Source: Hyphomicrobium methylovorum (GTDB taxonomy: Bacteria > Pseudomonadota > Alphaproteobacteria > Rhizobiales > Hyphomicrobiaceae). From it: a stretch of 64,000 nt of DNA. Below, in pieces: positions 27,221 through 36,192 of the stretch. A model generated the notes under the pieces. The model was not told the DNA's origin. It searched no databases and saw nothing but the letters and a program-made list of their open reading frames with translations. The position numbers were made by a program, and so were the translations under genes. The stretch lies in assembly GCF_013626205.1 (NCBI RefSeq), contig NZ_QHJE01000001.1, positions 620,001 to 684,000 of the forward strand, written 5' to 3'. Numbering within the stretch: the first letter of the stretch is position 1; each line of letters starts with the position of its first letter.

Positions 27221-29245
27221 TCACTTGCCTTCGAATTCCATGATTATGGCGTCGACGGCCAAGCTGTCTCCGGCCTTGGCGGCAATCTTCTTCACCTTTC
27301 CATCGCGCTCCGCTTTCAAGATGTTTTCCATCTTCATCGCTTCGACGACGGCCAGCGCGTCCCCGGCCTTCACTTCCTGGCCTTCGGTGACGTTGATCGC
27401 TTTCACAAGACCCGGCATCGGGCACAGCAGATATTTGGACATATCGGCGGCGACTTTCACCGGCATCAACGCCGCCAGCTCGGCCTCGCGCGTCGTGTAG
27501 ACGTACGTGGGCGCCTGAATGCCACGGAATGAAAGGAGCGTTCCGTTGGCGATCGGGCGCACCTGCACGGCAACCTCTGCGCCGCCAACCGTGCCACTCC
27601 AGACCGGTTCGCCCGGCCACCAATCAGAGGTGATCTCAAGAGTTTTGGTTGGCTCGCCCGCTGGATCCAGGATCGAGACGTAATAAGGACCTGGAATTTC
27701 GCCCATCGCTTCGAGGAGCACTGTTTTCGATCCGATCTTCACCACACGGCGCTTGGCGAATTCGACGGAGCGGCCCGACATCTGATGCGTGATGCCCCGG
27801 CGGCGCGCATTGCCGAGATGGTCGATGGCGCCTGCGACAGCGGCCAGCGTGATGAGATCCTTGCCCTCAGGTTCGCGCGGAACGAAGCCGTCAGGAAATT
27901 CTTCCTTGATGAAGCCCGTCGAGAGGTTGCCGTCGCGCCAGCGCGGGTGCTGCATCATCGTCGCCAGGAACGGGACGTTGTGCTGGATGCCGTCGATATA
28001 GAAAGAGTCGAGCGCGACGCCTTGCGCTTCGATGGCGGCGGTGCGCGTCGGAGCGTGCGTCACGAGCTTGGCAATCATCGGATCGTAGAACATCGAGATC
28101 TCGCCGCCCTCGAAGACGCCGGTATCGTTGCGGACCGTGACGCCGTCCTTCGTACCTTCGGCAGGCGGGCGGTATTTCACGAGGCGGCCGATGGACGGCA
28201 GGAAGCTGCGGAACGGATCCTCGGCGTAAACGCGGCTTTCGACGGCCCAGCCCTTAAGCTTGATGTCGGACTGTTTGAACGCAAGCTTTTCGCCAGCAGC
28301 CGACCGGATCATCTGCTCGACGAGGTCAATGCCGGTGATGAGCTCGGTCACCGGATGTTCGACCTGGAGACGAGTATTCATTTCCAGGAAGTAGAACGAG
28401 CGATCCTGCCCAGCGACGAATTCAACGGTGCCGGCGCTATCGTAACCAACGGCTTTGGAGAGCGCGACGGCCTGCTCACCCATCAGCTTTCTGGTCTTCT
28501 CGTCGAGAAGCGGCGATGGGGCTTCTTCGAGCACCTTCTGATTGCGGCGCTGAATGGAACATTCGCGCTCGCCGAGGTGAATCACGTTGCCGTGCTTATC
28601 GCCCAAAACCTGAATTTCGATGTGGCGCGGATTTTCGATGAACTTTTCGACGAAGCAGCGGTCGTCGCCGAACGATGATTTTGCTTCAGAGCGTGCAAGC
28701 TGGAAGCCCTCTTCGGCTTCTTTCGCATTATAGGCAATGCGCATGCCCTTGCCGCCGCCGCCGGCCGAAGCCTTGATCATGACGGGGTAGCCGATCTCGT
28801 TGGAGATCTGAACAGCGTGCTTGGCGTCTTTGATCTCACCCATGTAACCGGGGACTGTCGACACCTTGGCTGCGGCCGCGGCCTTCTTACTTTCGATCTT
28901 ATCGCCCATCGCGGCGATGGCCTTGGCGTTCGGGCCAATGAACACGATGCCGTTTTTCTGCAGCTCGGTCGGGAAGGACTCGCGCTCGGAGAGAAAGCCA
29001 TAACCGGGATGGACCGCATCAGCGCCCGTCGCCTTGCAGGCGGCGATGATCTTATCCATCAACAGATAGGATTCAGCGGCGGCCGGAGGTCCGATGTGGA
29101 CGGCTTCGTCGGCCATCTCGACATGGAGAGCATCGCGATCGGCGTCGGAATAGACGGCAACCGTCTTGATGCCCATCCTGCGTGCCGTCTTAATAACGCG
29201 GCACGCGATTTCACCGCGGTTTGCGATCAAAATCTTCTTGAACAT
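27221..29245 (-). CDS. pccA: propionyl/acetyl-CoA carboxylase alpha subunit (biotin carboxylase plus biotin carrier)
   Basis: This 674-residue subunit carboxylates its own biotin using ATP and bicarbonate. The N-terminal biotin carboxylase part (1-450) has MFKKILIANRGEIACRVI, the ATP-grasp Gly loop KASAGGGGKGMRIA and FLEMNTRLQVEHPVTE. A linker of PccA type follows. The C-terminal biotinyl domain has CPMPGLV and the biotin site EAMKMEN, with Lys638. The length and middle region favour the propionyl-CoA carboxylase alpha subunit; no beta subunit gene is adjacent. In alphaproteobacteria it feeds methylmalonyl-CoA metabolism. Confidence 0.9.
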   Translation of the reverse strand: MFKKILIANRGEIACRVIKTARRMGIKTVAVYSDADRDALHVEMADEAVHIGPPAAAESYLLMDKIIAACKATGADAVHPGYGFLSERESFPTELQKNGIVFIGPNAKAIAAMGDKIESKKAAAAAKVSTVPGYMGEIKDAKHAVQISNEIGYPVMIKASAGGGGKGMRIAYNAKEAEEGFQLARSEAKSSFGDDRCFVEKFIENPRHIEIQVLGDKHGNVIHLGERECSIQRRNQKVLEEAPSPLLDEKTRKLMGEQAVALSKAVGYDSAGTVEFVAGQDRSFYFLEMNTRLQVEHPVTELITGIDLVEQMIRSAAGEKLAFKQSDIKLKGWAVESRVYAEDPFRSFLPSIGRLVKYRPPAEGTKDGVTVRNDTGVFEGGEISMFYDPMIAKLVTHAPTRTAAIEAQGVALDSFYIDGIQHNVPFLATMMQHPRWRDGNLSTGFIKEEFPDGFVPREPEGKDLITLAAVAGAIDHLGNARRRGITHQMSGRSVEFAKRRVVKIGSKTVLLEAMGEIPGPYYVSILDPAGEPTKTLEITSDWWPGEPVWSGTVGGAEVAVQVRPIANGTLLSFRGIQAPTYVYTTREAELAALMPVKVAADMSKYLLCPMPGLVKAINVTEGQEVKAGDALAVVEAMKMENILKAERDGKVKKIAAKAGDSLAVDAIIMEFEGK

Positions 29246-29403
29246 CGGCCGACCCCGATCCTTCCCGAAATCTTTTTGTTGGAGATGCTTATGGGACTAC
29301 TGAGCGCCGTTCTAGTGGCTGCATCAGGTCCAGTAAACATGCCGGGGCCGCGGCAGACCCGCCGCGACTGCGATTCGCTGCCGCACGACGCCTTTGAGCC
29401 GGA

Positions 29404-30414
29404 TCAGGCCGCGCGGGCGAGCCTCTCCACCGCTTCCGTGAGCGCGGGGTGGATTCTGGGGCATTCCTGCTTCAGGTAGGCAATTAGTGCCATTTCGCTG
29501 GGGCTGAGATGACCATCCCGCCCCAGACGTGCGACGAGCCAGCTCGCCTCGGCGTGCGTGATCTCTTCGTTGGTAATAATTTCGATTCTCTGGTGCTCCA
29601 GACGCGCCAAAGCCCGCTCTTCGGCGGTCTGATCGCGGTAAGCTTCCCGTACCGACGCCAAGTTGGACTGGGCCATCTTCAGAAGTGTGCTGAGAACGGA
29701 AATAGACTGCTCACCGATGCTGGCACCGGCTTCGTGGCGCAGAGCCTCTTCGCGGGACGGCACGGAATAGCCCGACGCTGCCATCATCACGTTGGCAACT
29801 GCCTTAACGAAGAGATCCGTCCATGCCGCGTTCGCCGGGCCATTGCGGACGGCCTCGTCGATGTCGAATAGGACGTCGGCTTCTTCGCGGGTGACAGCCA
29901 CGTTTCCGTCGCCGCCGAACGCATAGAGAATGCGCCGCAGAAGATCGACTTCGCCTTCGGTGATCTGGCCGGGAGGCAAAGTCTTGCCTTTACGCAGCGG
30001 ACCGTCGGCATGGATCACGGCGGCTTTAACCTGCTCCAGCCCAAACTTCGTAAGGCTGACTGGCGACCAGCGCGCTTTGTCGAGAATATTGATGATGAGC
30101 GCCATCTCAGATTTGCTCGTGACGCGGCCATCGCGCGAGACACGGTCAATCAGCCAATTGGCGTTGGTGAGGGTCAGGTAGCCCTGTGGCGCTTCCTGGA
30201 AAACCATGTAGTCGGTGATCGCTTCAACAAAGAAGTCCGACCACTCGGGCGTATGCGGCGTGCACCTATCATTCAACTGAAAGAGAAGCTCAGCCTCTCC
30301 TGCCGTGACGATGCCGTCCTCATAGAACACATGCCGCAAAGCGCGCATGTCGCTAGCATCAATACGTCCACGCTTTAGAATTTCAGCAACTGGAACAGAC
30401 TGCAGCTCACTCAT
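29404..30414 (-). CDS. uncharacterised protein with a duplicated A-B-A-B architecture
   Basis: This 336-residue cytoplasmic protein shows an internal duplication. Module A (about 19-70: ALRHVFYEDGIVTAGEAELLFQLND...WSDFFVEAITDYM) recurs at about 145-205 (LLRRILYAFGGDGNVAVTREEADVLFDID...WTDLFVKAVANVM). Module B (NANWLIDRVSRDGRVTSKSEMALI) recurs near the C-terminus (AEASWLVARLGRDGHLSPSEMALI). The helix-loop-helix units with DGxV/Lxxx(S/E)E look EF-hand-like or TerB-like, but the Ca-binding residues are not complete. The ATG at 30414 fits the conserved start better than the upstream frame. It lies 158 bases upstream of pccA on the same strand. Confidence 0.65.
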   Translation of the reverse strand: MSELQSVPVAEILKRGRIDASDMRALRHVFYEDGIVTAGEAELLFQLNDRCTPHTPEWSDFFVEAITDYMVFQEAPQGYLTLTNANWLIDRVSRDGRVTSKSEMALIINILDKARWSPVSLTKFGLEQVKAAVIHADGPLRKGKTLPPGQITEGEVDLLRRILYAFGGDGNVAVTREEADVLFDIDEAVRNGPANAAWTDLFVKAVANVMMAASGYSVPSREEALRHEAGASIGEQSISVLSTLLKMAQSNLASVREAYRDQTAEERALARLEHQRIEIITNEEITHAEASWLVARLGRDGHLSPSEMALIAYLKQECPRIHPALTEAVERLARAA

Positions 30415-30542
30415 CGCAAACCCACGACCCAAAACCCCGACCCGAGGCTAAGAGTAAGTGGGAGTACTTAATCGGCCCTTAAAAATTGACCGATTGTCGG
30501 ACTGCCGGAGCAGAACGTGCCGAGGTGCATCTGATGGGCATC

Positions 30543-30570
30543 GAGGGCCGCAGTTTTGGCTGCGGCCCTC
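30543..30570. repeat. perfect 11-bp hairpin, no U-tract
   Basis: GAGGGCCGCAG and CTGCGGCCCTC pair perfectly around a TTTTGG loop. There is no T run on either side, so it is not a standard intrinsic terminator. It could be part of an RNA or a protein-binding site. Confidence 0.55.
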
Positions 30571-30716
30571 GTTGGGTCTGTCGCGCTCCCGCAAGCGCAA
30601 CAGAAAGCAGATTTCCGCACCTTTCTGTCCCGTTCGGCATGAACGGCAGATGAAAGCAGATGCGGCGAATAGGTGGTTGTTCGCATGTCATTCACGCGGG
30701 TCTCCGGGTGCCAAAC

Positions 30717-30755
30717 AAAGCACCCGTCCGGCGGGGGAATCCGGACGGGTGCTTT
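30717..30755 (-). terminator. strong 15-bp hairpin, probable recO-operon terminator
   Basis: AAAGCACCCGTCCGG pairs perfectly with CCGGACGGGTGCTTT over a nine-base loop. On the minus strand it is followed by GCTTTGTTTGG, a short T-rich tail. It lies 183 bases beyond the recO stop and is the best candidate for the end of the rpoZ-to-recO gene block. Confidence 0.65.
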
Positions 30756-30937
30756 ATCTCAGCGACTGCCCATGGAATGCCAAGCAATGCCAAGTCTGCA
30801 CGGGCGGCCTGGCGGCCGCAGGAAGAGACTGTCTGAAACATCGGATCCCGCGATCCTTATTTCGACTGTCAGTTAGGAAACGGCGCACGCGCCGGGTTCC
30901 GTCGCAGATTTTTGGCGAAATGTTTTTCCGTTGCGCG

Positions 30938-31669
30938 TTAGCCCGGCGACCAAGCCGACAGATGCGCAAGCAGGCGCGCACGCGATTCCGGCAGCGTTTG
31001 ATTGCGCGGCAGCAGGACGCGATGTTCGAGAAAATGCCCCGTCAACGCGAAGCCCAATCCGATATCTGAATTCGATACGTGACCACCGCGGTCGCGCGTC
31101 AGAAATTGCGGAAGCGCGAGCAGCTTGTCGCGATAGGGCTCACCCGCGGAGGCGGAGACTGCCCTGCCCGTCCTCGGCGACACATAGATCAATCGGTCGT
31201 TGCTGCCGGTTGCCGCGCACTGACTGAGGTCAAGCCCAAAGCCAAGCTCATCGAGCAACGCCAATTCCCAGCGCACAAGCAGCGGCGGCCATACGGTCGC
31301 GTCGTTGAGAAAGCCGAGAACGAAAAGCGTGATCTCGTAGAGGTTCGGATGGGGATCGCGTTCGGGCAGCAGATGCGTCAGGGCCGTCATGGTCGAAAGC
31401 GCTGCGAGAGCACTTGCGTCGTCGAGCGTTTCGGCTGCGAAGGCGCGGCGCATCTCAATCGAGACGTGGCCAAGCTGATCGCTCAGGCGGGCCTTCCAGG
31501 TTGCGTCAACGTGATTTCCTGGTTGAAGCAACGGCCGCAGCCGCCGCGAGCGCCCGCCGTGTACGAGGCCGAGATGACGGCCGTGAGCTCGCGTCCACAG
31601 CTCCACGACCGCCGCGGTTTCACCGTGCGATTTTACCGATAGGACTATGGCTTCGTCGGTCCACTGCAT
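30938..31669 (-). CDS. recO: DNA repair protein RecO
   Basis: This 243-residue protein acts with RecF and RecR to load RecA on gapped DNA. The N-terminal OB-fold region is clear (MQWTDEAIVLSVKSHGETAAVVELWTRAHG...LVHGGRSR). The helical C-terminal part carries the family phrase RWELALLDELGFGLDLSQCAATG. Only a single Cys of the zinc-type cluster is visible there, as in many alphaproteobacterial RecO proteins. It is the last gene of the collinear minus-strand block after era, 24 bases downstream. Confidence 0.93.
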   Translation of the reverse strand: MQWTDEAIVLSVKSHGETAAVVELWTRAHGRHLGLVHGGRSRRLRPLLQPGNHVDATWKARLSDQLGHVSIEMRRAFAAETLDDASALAALSTMTALTHLLPERDPHPNLYEITLFVLGFLNDATVWPPLLVRWELALLDELGFGLDLSQCAATGSNDRLIYVSPRTGRAVSASAGEPYRDKLLALPQFLTRDRGGHVSNSDIGLGFALTGHFLEHRVLLPRNQTLPESRARLLAHLSAWSPG

Positions 31670-31693
31670 GATCGCGCCAAGCGGCTGGGCGCC

Positions 31694-32635
31694 TCACGAC
31701 TTGGGGAAAGGCAGGCCCATTTCGCGATACCGTTCTGGATCGCTTTCCCAATTCTCGCGCACTTTGACGAACAGAAACAAGTGGATCCGGTGACCGGCCA
31801 TTTCTTCGATCGCCTTGCGCGCGGAACTCGAAATCTTCTTGATGGTTGCGCCGCCCTTGCCGAGGACGATCTTTTTCTGTCCGTCGCGCTCAACGTAGAT
31901 CGTCTGCTCTACGCGGGCTGAGCCATCCTTCAGCGTCTTCCAGCTCAGTGTTTCCACCGTCGTCGTGTACGGAAGCTCCTGGTGCAGGAAGCGATAGATG
32001 CTTTCGCGCGTCATCTCGGCGGCCTGCGTGCGCATCGGCACGTCGGTCACGTCGTCTTCGGCGTAGTGCCAAGGGCCCTCGGGTACGATCTCGAGAAGAT
32101 GCTTCTTGAGATCGGTAACGCCTTTGCCTTCGAGCGCCGAGATCATGAAGACCTTGTCGAACGCCAACGCGCCGTCCAGCTTCTCGGCGAGTTTCAAAAG
32201 TTTGGTTTTGTCTTCCACGCGGTCGACCTTGTTCAGGACCGCGATGCGCTTGCTCTTGGCGGACTTCAACCGTTCGACGATCTTCATCGTGTCGTCGTCG
32301 GGATCGGTCGCCGCGTCGATGACCAGCAGAATGACATCCGCGTCTTCGATGCCACCCCAAGCGGCATCGATCATAGCGCGGTCGAGGCGGCGTTTCGGAT
32401 TGAAGATGCCGGCCGTATCGGTGAAGACGATCTGGCTGCTGCCCTCCGTCAGGATGCCGCGAATGGGCGCGCGCGTGGTCTGCACCTTGTGGGAGACGAT
32501 CGCGATCTTCGTGCCCACAAGCGCGTTGACGAGCGTCGACTTGCCCGCGTTTGTCGGGCCAAGCACCGTCACGAACCCGCAGCGACGGCCCTCTTCGGGC
32601 ACGTTTGCAGGCTGTTCTGTTTCAGTTGTCGACAA
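31694..32635 (-). CDS. era: GTPase Era
   Basis: This 313-residue GTPase assists 16S rRNA maturation and 30S assembly. GTPase motifs are visible: G1 GPTNAGKSTL, G3 DTAGIF and G4 NKVD. The C-terminal KH domain contains GQKKIVLGKGGATIKKI, the RNA-binding GxxG loop. The start is a TTG at 32635, strongly supported by GTAGGAGG six bases upstream. It overlaps the end of rnc by 14 bases, so the pair is translationally linked. Confidence 0.96.
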   Translation of the reverse strand: MSTTETEQPANVPEEGRRCGFVTVLGPTNAGKSTLVNALVGTKIAIVSHKVQTTRAPIRGILTEGSSQIVFTDTAGIFNPKRRLDRAMIDAAWGGIEDADVILLVIDAATDPDDDTMKIVERLKSAKSKRIAVLNKVDRVEDKTKLLKLAEKLDGALAFDKVFMISALEGKGVTDLKKHLLEIVPEGPWHYAEDDVTDVPMRTQAAEMTRESIYRFLHQELPYTTTVETLSWKTLKDGSARVEQTIYVERDGQKKIVLGKGGATIKKISSSARKAIEEMAGHRIHLFLFVKVRENWESDPERYREMGLPFPKS

Positions 32636-33335
32636 GCGGGCCTCCTACTCCTTCACGCGTCAACAGGACCGTTGCGGCGGCCTGTTCGGCGATACGTTTC
32701 GAAGCGCCTTCGCCTCGTGCCGGTTCCCGGCCTGCGATCACCACCTCGGCAGTGAAGCGCGGCGCATGGTCAGGACCCTTGCGCGAGATAACCGTGTATT
32801 TCGGCAGTGCCAATCCCTGGCCCTGCGCCCATTCCTGCAGCGCCGATTTGGCGTCCACGGCGACTTCGGGAACAAGCTCGGATTGTTCCCGCCATAGATT
32901 ATGGACGACGGCGCGAGCTTTGTCGAAGCCTCCGTCGATGAAGACAGCCCCAAGCAGGGCTTCGGCCGCGTCTGCCAGGATGGTCGTCTTATCGCGACCG
33001 CCGCTGTCGGCTTCACTGTCCGACAATATAAGGTGGGAGCCGAGGCTAATCGCACGGGCAACCTTCGCGCAGGCCTCTCCCCGCACGAGCCGGTTATAGC
33101 GGCGCGCGAGTTCGCCCTCATTTGCATCCGGATACTGTTCGTTCAGGATTTCAGCGATGGCGAGACCCAGCACGCGGTCGCCGATAAACTCCAATCGTTC
33201 GTTATCGAAACGCGCGATCTTGCCTCCGCGAACGCTCGCATGAGTTAGCGCGCGCTCCAGAAGATCCTGATTTTTGAACCGGTGACCGAGCTTGGTTTCC
33301 AGTTCCTTGAATTTGCGAGGTCTCAACATCGCCAC
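32622..33335 (-). CDS. rnc: ribonuclease III
   Basis: This 237-residue endonuclease cleaves double-stranded RNA, including rRNA precursors. The catalytic signature NERLEFIGDRVLGLAIAE lies at about 45-61 and the second acidic pair at DAAEALLGAVFIDGG. The C-terminal dsRNA-binding domain has the PKYTVISRKGPDHAPRFTAEVVI motif. The frame starts with a GTG at 33335; an ATG two codons later (33329) is an equally reasonable start. It lies between lepB and era as in most alphaproteobacteria. Confidence 0.96.
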   Translation of the reverse strand: MAMLRPRKFKELETKLGHRFKNQDLLERALTHASVRGGKIARFDNERLEFIGDRVLGLAIAEILNEQYPDANEGELARRYNRLVRGEACAKVARAISLGSHLILSDSEADSGGRDKTTILADAAEALLGAVFIDGGFDKARAVVHNLWREQSELVPEVAVDAKSALQEWAQGQGLALPKYTVISRKGPDHAPRFTAEVVIAGREPARGEGASKRIAEQAAATVLLTREGVGGPLVDN

Positions 33336-33347
33336 GCGCCGTTGCGG

Positions 33348-34106
33348 TCATCGAACGAGTTGGAAGAACCTATTCCAGCGTATGTCGAATGGCCACGTCC
33401 ATGGCGTCCACAAACGCAGGGCATCGGGATCGTCGACGCGCGCGGAGAAGAAGATGATTTCAGCGCGACCGATGAAGTTCTCGAGCGGTACGAAGCCGAC
33501 GGCGCTGCGAACGCGACTGTCCGTCGAGTTATCGCGATTGTCGCCCATCATGAAGTAGTTACCCTCGGGGACCTTGTAGATCCCGGTGTTGTCGAGCGGG
33601 CCGTTAGGATCGCTGTCGAGCACCTTGTACTTCACGCCGTTCGGCAGCGTTTCCTCGAAAACCGGAATGGTGCGTTCCCGTCCCTCTTCGCGCGTCGTGA
33701 ATTCGCCGGCGGGGGTTTTGGGCACGGCCTGCCCGTTGATGAAGAGCTGGCCGTCCTTCATCTGAATTTCGTCGCCCGGCAAGCCGATCACGCGCTTGAT
33801 GTAGTCAGTCGAGTTGTCTCGCGGCAGCTTGAAGACGGCGACGTCGCCGCGCTTGGGCTCGGCCGAGAAGATGCGGCCGGAGAACAGGTTCGGGCTGAAG
33901 GGGAAGGAGTATTTGCTGTAGCCATACGAGAGCTTGGAGACGAACAGGTAATCGCCGATCAGCAGCGTTTCCTTCATCGAGCCCGATGGAATGTTGAAGG
34001 GCTGATAGAAGAAGACCCTTACGAACATCGCAATGGCGAGTGCTTCGACGACGATGATGAGGGTTTCAGACCAGCTCGATCTCGACGTCTTGGTACCAAG
34101 GCTCAT
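33348..34106 (-). CDS. lepB: signal peptidase I
   Basis: This 252-residue membrane protease removes signal peptides from exported proteins. An N-terminal membrane helix (about 14-34) leads into the periplasmic catalytic domain. The nucleophile Ser43 lies in NIPSGSMKETL and the general-base Lys104 in DYIKRVIGLPGD. Box D (GDNRDNSTDSR) and box E are also present. It lies 12 bases before rnc. Confidence 0.96.
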   Translation of the reverse strand: MSLGTKTSRSSWSETLIIVVEALAIAMFVRVFFYQPFNIPSGSMKETLLIGDYLFVSKLSYGYSKYSFPFSPNLFSGRIFSAEPKRGDVAVFKLPRDNSTDYIKRVIGLPGDEIQMKDGQLFINGQAVPKTPAGEFTTREEGRERTIPVFEETLPNGVKYKVLDSDPNGPLDNTGIYKVPEGNYFMMGDNRDNSTDSRVRSAVGFVPLENFIGRAEIIFFSARVDDPDALRLWTPWTWPFDIRWNRFFQLVR

Positions 34107-34286
34107 GCAGGGGCTCCTATGCGGCCGCCGAGCGGCATTGGCCGGGGCACTCGCTTTGTGTCAGCGGACCGCTATAGCGACTTTGCATAATGGCTGCAAC
34201 GAGGGGTGGCAACATGACGAAAAGGTAAGCAGATACAGGACGTCGCGTTCAATTTCGCCGTGTTTTCAAAGTTGCAGTAGCGCGTC

Positions 34287-34706
34287 CTATTTGCCAGGCG
34301 CTGCAGGGTGTGCGGCAACGAGTGAAATAATAACGACTGCCTCGGCCAGCGGGTACTCATCGGTCAGAGTGACGTCGATGCGTGCCTGAAACCCCTCGGG
34401 CGTCATCGACGCAAGGCGCCGGGCAGCGCCGCCAGCAAGCGCCAGTGTTGGCCGACCGTCGGGCGAGTTGACGACGCCAATGTCGCGAAAATGGACACCG
34501 TAGCGAAATCCGGTCCCCAGCGCCTTCGTTGCCGCTTCCTTCGCCGCGAACCGCTTTGCGAACGTGCGCGCCGGGTGGGCACGCGAGAAGGCCTTGCGCT
34601 GCTCCTCGGGAGTAAACACGCGGTTTAGAAAGCGCGTACCAAAGCGATCGATCGATTTCTCGATGCGGCGAATGTCGCAGAGGTCGTTCCCGATGCCGAC
34701 GATCAT
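34287..34706 (-). CDS. acpS: holo-[acyl-carrier-protein] synthase
   Basis: This 139-residue enzyme transfers 4'-phosphopantetheine from CoA to acyl carrier protein. It has the two family signatures: [20 protein letters not shown] near the N-terminus with the Mg-binding Asp, and [17 protein letters not shown] in the middle with the Glu-Ala pair. It overlaps pdxJ by four bases (ATGA), indicating translational coupling. A 180-base gap with no visible gene separates it from lepB. Confidence 0.96.
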   Translation of the reverse strand: MIVGIGNDLCDIRRIEKSIDRFGTRFLNRVFTPEEQRKAFSRAHPARTFAKRFAAKEAATKALGTGFRYGVHFRDIGVVNSPDGRPTLALAGGAARRLASMTPEGFQARIDVTLTDEYPLAEAVVIISLVAAHPAAPGK

Positions 34707-35503
34707 ACGCGTGCTTTTGCTGTGCGGCGCGTGGCGTACAGGTTGCGCGCGTCGTCCATGAGAAGGCGCATCCGGCGAACTGCCGCTGGCAAACCGCCGA
34801 AGATCGCCTCGCCGATCAGAAAGTGCCCGATATTGAGTTCGATGATTTCGGAGAGCTCTGCGATTGGCCGGACTGTGTTGTAGGTCAAGCCGTGCCCGGC
34901 GTGGACTTCCAGGCCCACGCTCGCAGCGACCCTGGCGGCCTCCGCATGGCGTGCAACTTCATGAGCCACTCCGGCTGCGTCATGCGCAAGGGCGAGATTG
35001 CAGTAGCGACCGGTATGCAGCTCGACAATATCGGCGCCCGCTTCGGCTGCAGCTTCGATCGTTCTGGGATCGGGCTCGATGAAGAGCGAAACGCGAATAC
35101 CCGCATCCTGCAAACGCGCGATAAACGGCGTCAAAGTTTTGGCGCTGCCGATAACATCGAGACCGCCCTCCGTGGTGCGTTCTTCGCGCCGTTCCGGCAC
35201 GAGGCAGCACGCATTCGGAACGTGACGAATGGCGATTTCCAGCATCTCGTCGGTCGCCGCCATCTCAAGGTTGAGCGGGCGGGTGAGTTCGTTCTTGAGG
35301 CGGGTGATGTCGGTATCGGAGATATGACGACGATCCTCACGCAAATGCGCGGTGATGCCGTCGGCGCCGCCCTCGATCGCCAGATGCGCGGCGCGCAACG
35401 GATCGGGATGCAAGCCGCCACGCGCATTACGAAGCGTCGCGACGTGGTCGATGTTTACGCCGAGGCGAAGCGGACCCCGCGTTTCGGCGGTTTCAATAGG
35501 CAT
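34703..35503 (-). CDS. pdxJ: pyridoxine 5'-phosphate synthase
   Basis: This TIM-barrel enzyme of about 266 residues makes pyridoxine 5'-phosphate from deoxyxylulose 5-phosphate and aminoacetone phosphate. Hallmarks are [17 protein letters not shown] near the start, [21 protein letters not shown] and the C-terminal [15 protein letters not shown] chose the ATG at 35503; an in-frame TTG at 35530 would add nine residues. Neither has a strong ribosome site. It overlaps acpS by four bases. Confidence 0.95.
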   Translation of the reverse strand: MPIETAETRGPLRLGVNIDHVATLRNARGGLHPDPLRAAHLAIEGGADGITAHLREDRRHISDTDITRLKNELTRPLNLEMAATDEMLEIAIRHVPNACCLVPERREERTTEGGLDVIGSAKTLTPFIARLQDAGIRVSLFIEPDPRTIEAAAEAGADIVELHTGRYCNLALAHDAAGVAHEVARHAEAARVAASVGLEVHAGHGLTYNTVRPIAELSEIIELNIGHFLIGEAIFGGLPAAVRRMRLLMDDARNLYATRRTAKARV

Positions 35504-35565
35504 ACGGGTAGCAGCCACGATACTTACCAATCGAATGAAAATGAAAAGCAGGTGCTGACGTCAAC

Positions 35566-36141
35566 TCAGCTGCTCAGAACTCTACGGCGCTTCTGAAAAA
35601 CGCGCACGGCCTGACGCGTAGGATAGTAACTAAACAGTGCCGCGACCAGACCGACGAGAAGTCCGCCGACGACCATCGGCTCAACAAATGGCGACAGGGT
35701 GACGACGGCTGTGTCGAGCGTTTCGGGCGAAGGCTCGAGCAGCGTTTTGCTCAAGGCATTGGCCGTCTCAACGAAATGTTCCGTCGCATAGGCTGGGTCG
35801 TGTCCGAGCACCCAGACGCCCGCGACGTACGATGCGCCCCAGATCGCAGGCCAACTCAATGGATTGCCGATAAATGTGCCGAGCATGGCTGCGGGGATGC
35901 TGACGCGGAGCAGGAATGCGAGCGCACCCGCCATCGCCATCTGGAACCCGATGAAGGGGGTGCAGGCCGCAAACACGCCTGCGGCGCAGCCCAGCGCAAC
36001 TTCATGTGGCGTTGCTCTGATGCGGAGAAGACGGCGCCAGTAATAGGAGAGGCGCTTACGAAGCGGCGCAAGCAGGGACGTCCATCGCCCGACGGACTCC
36101 CACGCTACCGACAACCGATTTCGCAAACCGTGACGTACCAT
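35566..36141 (-). CDS. DUF2062 membrane protein
   Basis: This 191-residue inner-membrane protein has a basic N-terminal tail and about three membrane helices. The DUF2062 signature is ATPHEVALGCAAGVFAACTPFIGFQM, followed by NPLSWPAIWGASY. The family is widespread and uncharacterised, often adjacent to pdxJ and rsh in alphaproteobacteria as here. It ends in a basic tail (QKRRRVLSS). Confidence 0.9.
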   Translation of the reverse strand: MVRHGLRNRLSVAWESVGRWTSLLAPLRKRLSYYWRRLLRIRATPHEVALGCAAGVFAACTPFIGFQMAMAGALAFLLRVSIPAAMLGTFIGNPLSWPAIWGASYVAGVWVLGHDPAYATEHFVETANALSKTLLEPSPETLDTAVVTLSPFVEPMVVGGLLVGLVAALFSYYPTRQAVRVFQKRRRVLSS

Positions 36142-36192
36142 TTCACGCCTGTATCAAATTCAACCCGCGCCCGGTTTCCACGCGGTTATAAC

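Larger units (their letters stand above)
30415..30937. other. 523-base gene-free region with two perfect hairpins
   Basis: I find no convincing protein gene here. Open frames on both strands lack ribosome sites and protein-like composition. It holds two perfect stem-loops, listed separately, and otherwise no recognisable signal. It separates recO (reading into it) from the A-B-A-B protein gene (reading away), so it must contain the end of the recO transcript and a promoter. Confidence 0.6.
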
